The translations under genes and the position numbers were made by a program. Under the pieces are notes generated by a model. That model worked only from the letters and a program-made list of their open reading frames with translations. It was not told the origin of the DNA and did not search any database. From assembly GCA_030529365.1 (NCBI GenBank), contig JAUMXB010000009.1:20531-84530 (forward strand): a DNA stretch of 64,000 bases, given 5' to 3'. Shown here piece by piece: positions 1 to 10,812 of this stretch. Origin of the DNA: Cardiobacteriaceae bacterium. GTDB taxonomy: Bacteria; Pseudomonadota; Gammaproteobacteria; Cardiobacteriales; Cardiobacteriaceae. Position 1 is the stretch's first letter, and each line of letters opens with the position of its first letter.

Positions 1-465
1 CACATCGTGCGGATTCAGGCTGCGCAACGCCGCGGGCACGATCTCCACCAGAAAACCGCGCTTGCCGCCATTGATATAGATGCGCGGCAAATGCCAGATC
101 GACGATTCCACATACACCGGCAGCGCCGTCTTGCAGCCGAACGGACTGGTGCCGCCCACCAGATAGCCCGTCCATTTGTTCGCCTGCGCCGCCGTGGCCG
201 GCTCGATATGCTTCATGCCGAGGCTGCGCGCGAGATTGCGCGTGGAGATTTGCCAATCGCCGTGCATCAGCACGATCAGCCCTTTTTTCTGTTCGTTCTG
301 CAACACGATGGTCTTGATCACCTGATGCTCGTCCACGCCCAGCGCTTCGGCGGAATGCGCGGTGCCGCCATGCTCGACGTAAGGATACAGATGCGGCACG
401 AAATCAATGTGTTGTGCGCGCAAAAAACGCACGGCAGGGGTGACGGGATAATCGGCTTTGCTCAT
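1..465 (-). CDS. ybaK: Cys-tRNA(Pro)/Cys-tRNA(Cys) deacylase YbaK (3' end off window)
   Basis: Reads MSKADYPVTPAVRFL from an ATG at 465 and stays open for 155 codons to the window edge, close to the usual ~159 aa, so only the last few residues are missing. The pattern of an N-terminal EHGGTAHSAEALGV segment, a central KTIVLQNEQKKGLIVLMHGD strand and a GGTSPFG loop followed by a late NGGKRGFLVEI strand is typical of the YbaK/ProX editing fold. The family hydrolyses Cys mischarged onto tRNA-Pro by prolyl-tRNA synthetase. The gene is monocistronic as far as visible; a 31-bp-type repeat lies between it and the upstream HAD gene. Family assignment is secure; substrate is inferred from the family. 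Confidence 0.9.
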   Translation of the reverse strand, partial: MSKADYPVTPAVRFLRAQHIDFVPHLYPYVEHGGTAHSAEALGVDEHQVIKTIVLQNEQKKGLIVLMHGDWQISTRNLARSLGMKHIEPATAAQANKWTGYLVGGTSPFGCKTALPVYVESSIWHLPRIYINGGKRGFLVEIVPAALRSLNPHDV

Positions 466-511
466 GGTTGCGTCGTCAGAATTATGGAGTTTACTTGTGC
501 AATATTTGCAG

Positions 512-600
512 AAAAATAGTCATTTTTTACCATCAAAAAGCGCTTATTGTGATAAAAAATAACCATGCAAGCGCTTCAAAATGAGAAAATTTCCCGTCAC
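512..600. repeat. 31-bp palindromic element, copy 1 (two cores)
   Basis: AAGCGCTT cores at 538-545 and 569-576 (31 bp apart), AT-rich arm with AATAGTCATTTTTTACCAT on the left and GAGAAAATTTCCCGTCAC on the right. The right arm contains the TGA stop (minus strand, 597-599) of the HAD phosphatase gene. Confidence 0.9.
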
Positions 601-1325
601 TTCAGCAGCGGCTTGCAGAGATGGCGGCGGAAGATGTCGATCACGCCCACGGTATGCGGCTGCTCGGAAACATAGCGGCACACGGCGCGCACCGATTCGC
701 TGGCGTTTGCCGGGGCAAAGGCGCGCCCGACCATGCGGAAAACGCCAAGGTCGCCATCGCTGTCGCCAATGGCGCAGCACACGGAAAGATCGGGATTTTC
801 CTGCCGCCTTGCCCAGTGCGCGACGCCGGCGGCCTTGCTGATCGCCTGCGGCAGGATGTCCACGCACTGGTCGCGAATGATGACGTTGATTTCGCTGTCG
901 TAGAGCCATTCGCGCAGGTCAAGCGCCAGCGTGTGCGCATCGCCATCGTTGGCAATAAGCGTGAGCGCCACGGCCTTGTCCACTTCGATTTGCGCGCGGC
1001 GCGTCCATTTGCCGTCCGTTTGCAGCTGGCGCTTGATTTGATCGATAAGATTCAAAGTAGCACTGCCAAGGCGCGGATGGTAAATCACGCGAGCATCGCG
1101 CACATGATAGAGATAGCCGCCGTTTTCGCAGATGGCCCAGCCGGTCAGCCCGAGCATTTGCGCGATGGCTTCGACGTAGCTTGCCGAACGGCCGGTGCAA
1201 AGCACAGGGCGATAGACGCTTTTCGCCATTTCCTCGCGCAGCGCGTCCATGGCGGCGAGATTGAAGGGGCGGTTTTTCCCGGGCGTGATACAGCCGTCAA
1301 TATCGACGAAAACGTAGCGTGTCAT
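597..1325 (-). CDS. HAD-superfamily (type IIB) phosphatase
   Basis: A 242-aa HAD hydrolase. The nucleophile motif VFVDIDG places the Asp pair at residues 8 and 10; LCTGRS is the motif II region, and GDSDGDLGVF near residue 190 is the Mg-binding motif IV. The NGGYLYH segment after motif II resembles Cof/phosphoglycolate-phosphatase-type caps, so a small sugar-phosphate or phosphoglycolate substrate is possible but not shown. GAGGTG lies six bases upstream of the ATG and supports the start. It is followed by ybaK on the same strand, and its stop codon lies inside a 31-bp-type repeat. Substrate unknown. Confidence 0.8.
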   Translation of the reverse strand: MTRYVFVDIDGCITPGKNRPFNLAAMDALREEMAKSVYRPVLCTGRSASYVEAIAQMLGLTGWAICENGGYLYHVRDARVIYHPRLGSATLNLIDQIKRQLQTDGKWTRRAQIEVDKAVALTLIANDGDAHTLALDLREWLYDSEINVIIRDQCVDILPQAISKAAGVAHWARRQENPDLSVCCAIGDSDGDLGVFRMVGRAFAPANASESVRAVCRYVSEQPHTVGVIDIFRRHLCKPLLK

Positions 1326-1410
1326 GGGTCACCTCGCTAGGGTTGGGGCACTGTAAATCTGCACTGCCTCAGCATGATACACCGTTCGCCCAGCGAAATG
1401 CAGCGAATCT

Positions 1411-2496
1411 CTACGCCTTCAATATCACGCTGCCAATGGCCTGCAAAATGGCGTCGCGCGGCACGTCATCAACGATGACGCTCTGCCCGAAAGCCTCGGG
1501 CACGATGAGGCGCATCTTGCCGTCGCGTACTTTCTTGTCCAGCCCCATCGCGGCATAAATTTCTTCACTTCCGAGCGGATAGTCCACCCAGACGGGCAGG
1601 CGGGCGCGCTGCATCAGCGCCACGATGCGCCCGACTTCGTCTCCGCTGAGCCTGCCCCGGATTTCTGCGAGCCTTGCCGCCATGTGCATGCCGATGGCAA
1701 TGGCTTCGCCGTGTTTCCAGTACGTGTAGCCGGTGAGCGTTTCCAGCGCGTGGCCGAAGGTGTGGCCAAGGTTCAAAAGCGCGCGCTGGCCGCTTTCGCG
1801 CTCGTCGGCGGCGACAATCGCGGCTTTGTTGGCGCAGCAGCGCGCGATGACTTCAGCGAGGCGTTTGTGGTCGAAAGCCATGATGCTGTCGAGATGTTCT
1901 TCCAGCCAGGCGAAGAACGGCGCGTCGTTGATGAGCGCATATTTGATCACTTCCGCCATGCCCGCGCTCATTTCGCGCGGCGGCAGGGTTTCCAGGGTTT
2001 TGCTGTCGATGAGCACGGCGCGCGGCTGATGGAAAGCGCCGATCATGTTCTTGCCGCGCGGATGGTTGACGCCGGTTTTGCCGCCCACCGAGGAATCGAC
2101 TTGCGCGAGCAGGGTGGTGGGCAATTGCACGAAATCGACGCCGCGCTGGTAACAGGCGGCAGCAAATCCGGCAATGTCGCCGACCACGCCGCCGCCAAGC
2201 GCCATTACCACGGCATCGCGGTTGAAGCGCGCCGCGACAAGCGCATCGAGAATGCGCTCCACTGCCGCCATGTTCTTGTACGCCTCGCCATCCTGAAGAA
2301 TTACTTCGATGATGTCGCGCCCTGCAAGCGCTTGCTTCACTTCATCGAGATACAGCGGCGCAACCGTTTCGTTGCTCACAATGCACACCTGCTTGTGCGG
2401 CACATGCACGGGCAGTTGTTCGCGGTAAAGACCGTAATCGATCACGATGGGATAGCCGCGGCCGTCCGGCAGCCTGAGATCGAGCGTTTCCATCAT
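1411..2496 (-). CDS. aroB: 3-dehydroquinate synthase
   Basis: AroB converts DAHP to 3-dehydroquinate, the second step of the shikimate pathway; it needs NAD and a divalent metal. The 361-aa length matches the family. Visible signatures are the NAD-binding GGGVVGDIAGFAAA, the LLAQVDSSVGGKTGVNH segment, and metal-ligand regions EVIKYALI, HTFGHALE and HGEAIAIGM. Two adjacent ATGs (2496 and 2493) are possible starts. The first overlaps the mltB stop as ATGA, so translation is probably coupled to mltB. No aroK is beside it, unlike many gammaproteobacteria. Confidence 0.97.
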   Translation of the reverse strand: MMETLDLRLPDGRGYPIVIDYGLYREQLPVHVPHKQVCIVSNETVAPLYLDEVKQALAGRDIIEVILQDGEAYKNMAAVERILDALVAARFNRDAVVMALGGGVVGDIAGFAAACYQRGVDFVQLPTTLLAQVDSSVGGKTGVNHPRGKNMIGAFHQPRAVLIDSKTLETLPPREMSAGMAEVIKYALINDAPFFAWLEEHLDSIMAFDHKRLAEVIARCCANKAAIVAADERESGQRALLNLGHTFGHALETLTGYTYWKHGEAIAIGMHMAARLAEIRGRLSGDEVGRIVALMQRARLPVWVDYPLGSEEIYAAMGLDKKVRDGKMRLIVPEAFGQSVIVDDVPRDAILQAIGSVILKA

Positions 2497-3740
2497 TGGC
2501 CTCCCAAGAGCGGCTGGGCGTTGTCGAGGCTCACGAAGCCGTCCGGTACTTGTCCGTTCGCCGCCTGCCAGTGGCGGAAGGCTTCGCGCGTTTTCTCGCC
2601 GAGCACGCCATCCGTGCCCTGCGTATCAAAGCCCTGCGCGGTGAGACGGGTTTGCAGACGGATCACCTGTTCGCGCGACAGCGGTTGCGCCGCGCGCGGC
2701 CATGCCGCCTGCAAACCGGCCCTGCCGGCAATGGCATCGCCGAGAAGACCGATGCCCAGCGCATAGCTCGATGAATTGTTATAGACGCGGATCACGTCGA
2801 AATTTTTCGTCAGCAGGAAGGCCGGCCCCTGATGACCGGCAGGCAACCACAATTTCGCCTGCGCCGCGCTGCCCGGCAAGCGGCGGCCATCAGCCAGAAG
2901 CAGGCCGTATTGCTGCCATTGCGAGAAAGTGAGCGTTTGCCCGAGCGCGGCAAAATCGAAGGCCTGCGGCAGCACCACTTCATAGCCCCACGGCAAGCCC
3001 GCCTGCCAGCCCGAGCGCGAAAGATAGTTGGCGGTGGAGGCGAGCGCATCGGCGCGATCCCAGAGGTTGCGCACGCCGTCGCCATTGCCGTCCACGGCGT
3101 TGTCCCAATACGTTGTCGGGATGAACTGGGTCTGCCCCATGCCGCCCGCCCACGAGCCGACGAGCTGATCCCAGCGCACATCGCCCTTTTCCAGCAACTG
3201 CATGAGAGCGAGCAACTGCTTTTCGGCAAATTCGCGGCGCCGCCCGTCATAAGCAAGCGTGGAGAGCGCGCTCGGCAAATGGCTGCTGCCGGTGTTCGCA
3301 CCATAACTTGTCTCCATGCCCCAAATGGCGGCAATGATTTCCGCCGGCACGCCATAATGCGCTTGCAAGCCTTGCAGCAAGACATGCTCCGCCTGGAAAT
3401 GCCGCCTGCCGTCGCGCACGCGCTTGTCTGCCACGGCGCTATCGAGATACGACCAGATCATCTTGCTGAATTCCGGCTGCTTGCGATCGAGGCGCAGCAC
3501 CGATTCGCTTTCCTGCGCATCCACCAGCAGGCGATCCACCGTTTCGGGCGCGATGCCGTGGGCAATGGCGCGCGCGCGGAAATGCGCTTTCCAGTCGGCA
3601 AAATTCGCGGGATTCACAGGCGGTTGCGGCATCTGCCCGGTTTCAGGGGACGGCGACGCGGGATAGGGAGACGTGGAAGCCGCGCAGGCCCACAACATGC
3701 CCGGCAGGATGCCGCCGATGAGAATACGGTGATAAATCAT
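2493..3740 (-). CDS. mltB: Lytic murein transglycosylase B family lipoprotein
   Basis: A 415-aa MltB-type (SLT_2) transglycosylase that cleaves glycan strands of peptidoglycan to 1,6-anhydro ends. The catalytic Glu is E143 in IWGMETSYGANT; WAGGMGQTQFIPTTYW is the conserved substrate loop. A C-terminal peptidoglycan-binding domain (about residues 350-415, LQTRLTAQGFDTQGTDGVLG) is fused on. The start is set at the ATG at 3740, preceded by a GAGGAAAG Shine-Dalgarno. A 35-codon extension starting MVKNNYF arises from the neighbouring repeat and is rejected. The N-terminus has a hydrophobic segment ending near C19, an imperfect lipobox. Coupled with aroB by a 4-bp overlap. Confidence 0.92.
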   Translation of the reverse strand: MIYHRILIGGILPGMLWACAASTSPYPASPSPETGQMPQPPVNPANFADWKAHFRARAIAHGIAPETVDRLLVDAQESESVLRLDRKQPEFSKMIWSYLDSAVADKRVRDGRRHFQAEHVLLQGLQAHYGVPAEIIAAIWGMETSYGANTGSSHLPSALSTLAYDGRRREFAEKQLLALMQLLEKGDVRWDQLVGSWAGGMGQTQFIPTTYWDNAVDGNGDGVRNLWDRADALASTANYLSRSGWQAGLPWGYEVVLPQAFDFAALGQTLTFSQWQQYGLLLADGRRLPGSAAQAKLWLPAGHQGPAFLLTKNFDVIRVYNNSSSYALGIGLLGDAIAGRAGLQAAWPRAAQPLSREQVIRLQTRLTAQGFDTQGTDGVLGEKTREAFRHWQAANGQVPDGFVSLDNAQPLLGGQ

Positions 3741-3812
3741 GCTTTCCTCTTTTGTTGATGGCGGCAGTGTATCGGTAAAGGCGGAAGTTTGCCAAACGCG
3801 CGGGGATATTTT

Positions 3813-3910
3813 ATAAAAAGCAATAAAATAGTTATTTTTTACCACATATAAGCGCTTATCATGAGAAAATTTATTACAATAAGCGCTTATAATTGATAAA
3901 ATTTCTCATT
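3813..3910. repeat. 31-bp palindromic element, copy 2 (two cores)
   Basis: Cores at 3850-3857 and 3881-3888, 31 bp apart, with the long arm (AATAGTTATTTTTTACCA) on the left. It lies between mltB and the PepSY gene and generates the false MVKNNYF extension of mltB. Confidence 0.92.
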
Positions 3911-3962
3911 GGCAATATTGCATTGTCCCCGCACCATCCTTCCCCGGCGCAAACGCCACCAC

Positions 3963-4002
3963 AAAAAAACCGGCCGGATACCGCTTTCGCGATACCCGGC
4001 CG
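3963..4002 (-). terminator. Rho-independent terminator of the PepSY gene
   Basis: On the minus strand a GC-rich hairpin (GGCCGGGTATCGC pairing imperfectly with GCGGTATCCGGCC) is followed by a run of seven T. It sits about 27 bp beyond the PepSY stop. Confidence 0.75.
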
Positions 4003-4029
4003 ATGCCTGGCAAGAACAGAAGCGAAGAA

Positions 4030-4332
4030 TCAGTAGTCCAGACGCGATGACAGCACCTTGCCGGTCTTGGCATCGACAATCACGTCATATTCGCGCCCTT
4101 CGGCCAGCACTTCCACGTCAAAATGGTCGCCATGCCAGTCATGATCAAATTCCACTTCCATCACGCGGCCATTCTTGCCCACCGCCTTCAGCGCAGCCTC
4201 GGCAGCCTGGTCATGGCTGATGTACTGGCTGCGGTTCTGCTCGTAGTAGCGGTAATCATCGTCGGCAAGTGCCGGAGTGGCGATGGTGGCAGCGGCCATC
4301 AGGGCCAGCAGGTTTTTCTTCAGTGTCAACAT
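4030..4332 (-). CDS. Small periplasmic PepSY-domain protein
   Basis: A 100-aa protein with an N-terminal signal peptide (cleavage likely after ATPALA) and a single PepSY-like domain: ISHDQAAEAALKAVGKNG, then EVEFDHDWHGDHFDVEVLAEG, then a terminal YDVIVDAKTGKVL strand. An AGGAGCAAGTC Shine-Dalgarno precedes the ATG. Small PepSY proteins of this type are periplasmic and often of unknown function, sometimes linked to protease inhibition or stress two-component systems. There is no such partner nearby. It is divergent from uvrA and ends in its own terminator, so it is probably monocistronic. Confidence 0.85.
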   Translation of the reverse strand: MLTLKKNLLALMAAATIATPALADDDYRYYEQNRSQYISHDQAAEAALKAVGKNGRVMEVEFDHDWHGDHFDVEVLAEGREYDVIVDAKTGKVLSSRLDY

Positions 4333-4594
4333 GACTTGCTCCTAAATCACAAGGGTCATCAAATATCGCTCCGTGGCGATGGGGCGTATTGTAAGCACAG
4401 CAGATTAGGGATGAATTAGCCTTGGCTTAGCCCGGAATTAGGAAGGTGTGCCACGCCGTTTTCCGGAACATGCTGCCACCCGAAGCCTTTCGCTTCATGA
4501 CATGCCGGTTGCCGGCAATCGCAGGAGCCGTATTCCTCCGGATGCCCTGCCCCGCCATTTCCCTTATCATAGGCGCTTTTTTGCAGACGGATTC

Positions 4595-7420
<2,826 letters not shown>

Positions 7421-7428
7421 ACCATTCG

Positions 7429-7517
7429 AAGAATGAGAAATTTTCTCACCATTAAGCGCTTGTCTTGCAAAAATTTCTCACAACGAGCGCTTTTTTATGG
7501 TAAAAAACAACCATAAC
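7429..7517. repeat. 31-bp palindromic element, copy 3 (two cores)
   Basis: Cores at 7454-7461 (AAGCGCTT) and 7485-7492 (GAGCGCTT), 31 bp apart. The short arm (GAGAAATTTTCTCACCATT) faces uvrA and the GGTAAAAAACAACCAT arm faces the esterase gene. Confidence 0.92.
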
Positions 7518-7562
7518 AACAGAAAACGCACAAACCGCACCCACCCGAAACAAGGAAAGCCC

Positions 7563-8186
7563 ATGTGGAAGAAACGGCTCTGGATATTATTCGCCATCCT
7601 GCTTGCCGCCTGCGGCAATGACAAAGGCAGGGAAGCCGCCTTGCCCGCAGGCAGCGTCGTGCTCGCCCTCGGCGATTCGATTACCGCGGGCGTGGGCGCA
7701 AATCCGCAAGAAGCCTGGCCCGCTCTGCTCGCCAGAGAAAGCGGCTGGCAAGTGGTGAACGGCGGCGTTTCCGGGGATGACAGCGCGCAGGCGCTGGCGC
7801 GTTTACCCGCCCTGCTCGATGCCCATCGCCCCGCCTTGGTGCTGGTCAGCATCGGCGGCAACGATTTCCTGCGCCGCCAGCCGGAAAGCGCCACACGCGC
7901 CAATATCGAAGCCATCCTCGCCACAATAGCCGCGCGCGACAGCCGCACCGTGCTCATTGCCATCCCCGCGCCGGGTCTGGGTGCGGCATTGGGCATGCCC
8001 AGCGATCATGCACTCTATGCAGACTTGGCGGAAAAGCACCGCGTGCCGCTGCTTGCCGGCGCGTGGGGCGAAGTGATGCGCGACAGCCGCTGGATGAGCG
8101 ATCAGGTGCATCCCAATGCGCAAGGTTATGCGGAATTTGCCGCACGCCTGCAAACTTTCCTGCGCGCACAAGGGTTGTTGCCATGA
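7563..8186 (+). CDS. GDSL-type esterase/lysophospholipase, lipoprotein (TesA-like)
   Basis: A 207-aa SGNH hydrolase related to TesA. Block I is GDSITAG (Ser39), block III is GGND (Asn100) and block V is DQVHPNAQGY (Asp180, His183), so the whole catalytic set is present. The N-terminus is a short lipoprotein signal with lipobox LAAC (Cys17), so the enzyme should be anchored in an envelope membrane, unlike soluble periplasmic TesA. The start is the ATG at 7563 after GGAAAG; an upstream in-frame MVKNN start at 7497 lies in the repeat and is not credible. Likely substrates are acyl esters or lysophospholipids. Confidence 0.88.
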   Translation: MWKKRLWILFAILLAACGNDKGREAALPAGSVVLALGDSITAGVGANPQEAWPALLARESGWQVVNGGVSGDDSAQALARLPALLDAHRPALVLVSIGGNDFLRRQPESATRANIEAILATIAARDSRTVLIAIPAPGLGAALGMPSDHALYADLAEKHRVPLLAGAWGEVMRDSRWMSDQVHPNAQGYAEFAARLQTFLRAQGLLP

Positions 8187-8304
8187 CGCGCCGTGTTCGT
8201 GTGCGACAGCCCTGGCTTGCACGTCGCCAGGCGTGGCGCTGGAGCAAATGGATGGGTGCATAAAGCGCTTGCGCGCGATCGCTTCACAACAATAAAATAC
8301 AAAA

Positions 8305-8399
8305 CTCATAAAAATAATTATTTTTTATCATTTATGAGCGCTTATTACGATAAAATTTATCACGACAAGCGCTTCATGATGAGAAAATATACCACCATA
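8305..8399. repeat. 31-bp palindromic element, copy 4 (two cores)
   Basis: Cores at 8336-8343 (GAGCGCTT) and 8367-8374 (AAGCGCTT), 31 bp apart; long arm to the left. A further lone core lies at 8258-8265, just outside. Between the esterase gene and rapZ. Confidence 0.88.
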
Positions 8400-8475
8400 T
8401 CTCTCTTGTTCTGCCAATAGTAATCCCCGCAGTCGCGCTATATAATCTTGCGCCTTGCAGTCATCTGGGAAGACC

Positions 8476-9342
8476 ATGCTCATCATTACGGGACTCTCCG
8501 GCGCCGGCAAATCCATTGCCCTGAAAACCCTGGAAGATCTGGGTTATTACTGCGTGGACAACCTCCCCATCGTCCTCCTCGACAGCTTCATCAACGACTT
8601 CGCCCTGAAGCACCACCAGGAAGTAGCCGTTGCCATCGACTCGCGCCACCCGGAAAACATCGCGCAACTGCCGGCGCGCCTGCGCGAACTGAAAACCCGC
8701 ATCCACGTCAAAACCCTCTTTCTCACCGCCGACACCGACATCCTCGCCCGCCGCTTCAGCGAAACGCGACGCCCACACCCCCTGCATCTCAATGCCCACA
8801 CCCGCCCGCTGTCGCTTCCTGATGCCATCGAACTCGAGCGCCACCTCATGGGCAGCATGATCAACGCCGCCGACATCACCCTCGACACCAGCACCTACTC
8901 CACCTACGACCTCAAGAACAAACTGCGCGAAGTGCTCGCGAGCAACGCGCCCGATCTCATGATCACCCTGCAATCCTTCGGCTTCAAGAACGGCACCCCC
9001 GTCAATGCCGACTTCCTCTTCGACGTGCGCTTCCTGCCCAATCCCTACTGGAAAGCGGAGCTTCGCGACTACAGCGGCGACCAGCAACCCGTCAGCGACT
9101 ATCTCGACAGCTTCGCCGAGCCGCAGCAATTCGCCGCAGACACCGCCGCCTTCCTCCTGCGCTGGCTGCCCGACTTCGTGCAAAACGGCAACCGCGCCTA
9201 TTTGACCGTCTGCATCGGCTGCACCGGCGGCCAGCACCGCAGCGTCTATATCACCGAACGCATCGCCGCCATCCTCAAACCCCACTTCCCCGGCCTCATG
9301 ATCGAACACCGCGACCGCAAACCCCACTCCCCGACCCCATGA
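8476..9342 (+). CDS. rapZ: RNase adapter protein RapZ (nucleotide-binding)
   Basis: A 288-aa RapZ/YvcJ protein. It has a P-loop GLSGAGKS at residues 6-13, the family hallmark LGYYCVDNLP just after it, and the C-terminal signature CIGCTGGQHRSVYI. In enterobacteria RapZ binds the sRNA GlmZ and presents it to RNase E, tuning glucosamine-6-phosphate synthase; whether that circuit exists here cannot be seen. The start is the ATG at 8476; an upstream GTG-like start would add seven residues. It overlaps the amidotransferase by 4 bp (ATGA), so the two are probably co-translated. The usual rpoN-hpf-ptsN neighbours are absent. Confidence 0.95.
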   Translation: MLIITGLSGAGKSIALKTLEDLGYYCVDNLPIVLLDSFINDFALKHHQEVAVAIDSRHPENIAQLPARLRELKTRIHVKTLFLTADTDILARRFSETRRPHPLHLNAHTRPLSLPDAIELERHLMGSMINAADITLDTSTYSTYDLKNKLREVLASNAPDLMITLQSFGFKNGTPVNADFLFDVRFLPNPYWKAELRDYSGDQQPVSDYLDSFAEPQQFAADTAAFLLRWLPDFVQNGNRAYLTVCIGCTGGQHRSVYITERIAAILKPHFPGLMIEHRDRKPHSPTP

Positions 9343-10082
9343 AACCCCTCGTCATCCTCAAACTCGGCACCACCACCCCGGAAACCATGGCCCGCCACGG
9401 CGACTGCGACCAATGGATGATCCGCGCCATCGGCGACAGCCCCCTCCCCCTGCAAAGCATCGACATCCTCGGCGGCGCGGCGCTGCCCGCCATCGAAGAC
9501 TGCGCCGGCGCCATCCTCACCGGCTCCGGCGCCATGGTCACCGAACGCCAGCCGTGGAGCGAAGCCACGCGCGCCTGGTTGCAACAGGCCGTGCCCGCTG
9601 GCCTGCCCGTCTTTGGCGTATGTTATGGCCACCAGCTCCTTGCCGACGCCTTTGGCGGCGAAGTCGCTTACCATCCGCAAGGGCTTGAAATCGGCCACGT
9701 CACCCTGGAGCGCCAGAGCGCAAGCGACCACGACCCGCTCTTTGCCGACCTGCCCGCGCACTTTTCCGCCAACGCCACCCATTACCAAAGCGTGCTGCGC
9801 CTGCCGGACGACGCCACCCTGCTCCTCTCCAACGCGCACGACCCGCACCACGCCTTCCGCCTCGGCCAGCACGCCTGGGGCGTGCAATTCCACCCGGAAT
9901 TTGATACCTGCATCATGGGCGACAACATCTCGCGCAAACGCGAACGCCTCGCCAGCGAAGGCCACGATGCCGACGCCCTCCTTGCCGCCCTTTGCCCCAC
10001 GCCACAGGCCGCTGCCCTGCTGTCGCGCTTTGCGCACTACGTGGCAAGCCTTGGCAGGCATGAGAAAATTTCTCAGCAATAA
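9339..10082 (+). CDS. Class I glutamine amidotransferase (GMP synthase-like)
   Basis: A 247-aa stand-alone class I GATase domain. The nucleophile elbow GVCYGHQ gives Cys95, and the GVQFHPEF motif gives His185 and Glu187, so the triad is intact. Stand-alone proteins of this type (YfeJ/GuaA-like) are usually unassigned; some hydrolyse gamma-glutamyl compounds. It overlaps rapZ by 4 bp. The last six or so residues (HEKISQQ) and the TAA stop are encoded by the adjoining 31-bp-type repeat, so the C-terminus may have been remodelled by the element. Confidence 0.85.
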   Translation: MKPLVILKLGTTTPETMARHGDCDQWMIRAIGDSPLPLQSIDILGGAALPAIEDCAGAILTGSGAMVTERQPWSEATRAWLQQAVPAGLPVFGVCYGHQLLADAFGGEVAYHPQGLEIGHVTLERQSASDHDPLFADLPAHFSANATHYQSVLRLPDDATLLLSNAHDPHHAFRLGQHAWGVQFHPEFDTCIMGDNISRKRERLASEGHDADALLAALCPTPQAAALLSRFAHYVASLGRHEKISQQ

Positions 10083-10152
10083 GCGCTTATCGTGCAAAAA
10101 TTTCTCACAATAAGCGCTTAATAATGGTAAAAAATCACTATTTTTGAATAAA
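10059..10152. repeat. 31-bp palindromic element, copy 5 (two cores)
   Basis: Cores at 10081-10088 and 10112-10119, 31 bp apart. The left arm overlaps the end of the amidotransferase gene and supplies its TAA stop (10080-10082); the right arm GGTAAAAAATCACTATTTTT faces the next gene. Confidence 0.93.
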
Positions 10153-10171
10153 ACTTGAAAGGAGAAATCCC

Positions 10172-10522
10172 GTGATCTACGACATCCTCAAACCCTACGG
10201 ATTTGAAAAAGAAGTCGTCAAAGACGGCACCAGAATCCATCGCTGGAACAAATTCGAATCCATCAACCCGCCCGTCAACGACAAAAACAAAGTCAGCGGC
10301 ATCGCCGTTTACGTCTCCAAAGACGAAGACGACCTTGCCATCGTCATCGCCTGCGATGCCGACTACTACACCCGGCTCGACACCATCCTCTCCGACAAAT
10401 TTGTCGAAGCCCTGAAGGCGGAATACGATTTCAACCTGTTGCAAGGCATGGTCATGAAAGGCCTCGTCACCTTCTTCCTGCGCAGCAACGGCTTCGGCAC
10501 CATCGCCGGACTGGACATCTGA
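10172..10522 (+). CDS. Hypothetical protein, 116 aa
   Basis: I do not recognise this family. It starts at a GTG (10172) with a strong AAAGGAG Shine-Dalgarno nine bases away. The protein is small, soluble and acidic, with no signal peptide, transmembrane segment or Cys cluster. It alternates strand-like (VSGIAVYVS, LAIVIACDADYY) and helical stretches (KFVEALKAEY). Codon use matches its neighbours and it has its own terminator, so it looks like a genuine monocistronic gene. Confidence 0.7.
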   Translation: MIYDILKPYGFEKEVVKDGTRIHRWNKFESINPPVNDKNKVSGIAVYVSKDEDDLAIVIACDADYYTRLDTILSDKFVEALKAEYDFNLLQGMVMKGLVTFFLRSNGFGTIAGLDI

Positions 10523-10700
10523 CCTGCTGCACACGCATGCACCGTCACAGCACCAACCCCGCAGGATAGGCCCACAGCCCGCCCTCGCAAGCGCTTGCAG
10601 ACATACCCCACCTGCCGCGCTCCGAATCACGCCAGCCCGGCCGCCTCCCGCAGGATATGTGGTGGCAACGCAAAACCCTCTCCGCACCTGCATGCCAACA

Positions 10701-10739
10701 AAAAATCCGCTATAAACTTGCTGTTTATAGCGGATTTTT
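10701..10739. terminator. Bidirectional Rho-independent terminator
   Basis: A perfect 17-bp stem (AAAAATCCGCTATAAAC with its complement, 10701-10717 and 10723-10739) and a 5-base loop, with A-run and T-run on opposite sides. It serves the 116-aa gene (+) and could also serve the aminotransferase (-). Confidence 0.9.
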
Positions 10740-10812
10740 ATCACTCATAAGCGCTTATTACGATAAATTTTCTCACCATAAGCGCTTATTCATGAGAAAA
10801 TTTCTCATTTCA
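10738..10812. repeat. 31-bp palindromic element, copy 6 (two cores)
   Basis: Cores at 10749-10756 and 10780-10787, 31 bp apart, immediately after the terminator. The right arm (TGAGAAAATTTCTCA) contains the TGA stop of the convergent aminotransferase gene (10805-10807 on the minus strand). Confidence 0.93.

Noticed and set aside
7..519. Plus-strand frame opposite ybaK
   Set aside because: The minus strand encodes a recognisable YbaK; the plus frame is His/Arg-rich shadow.
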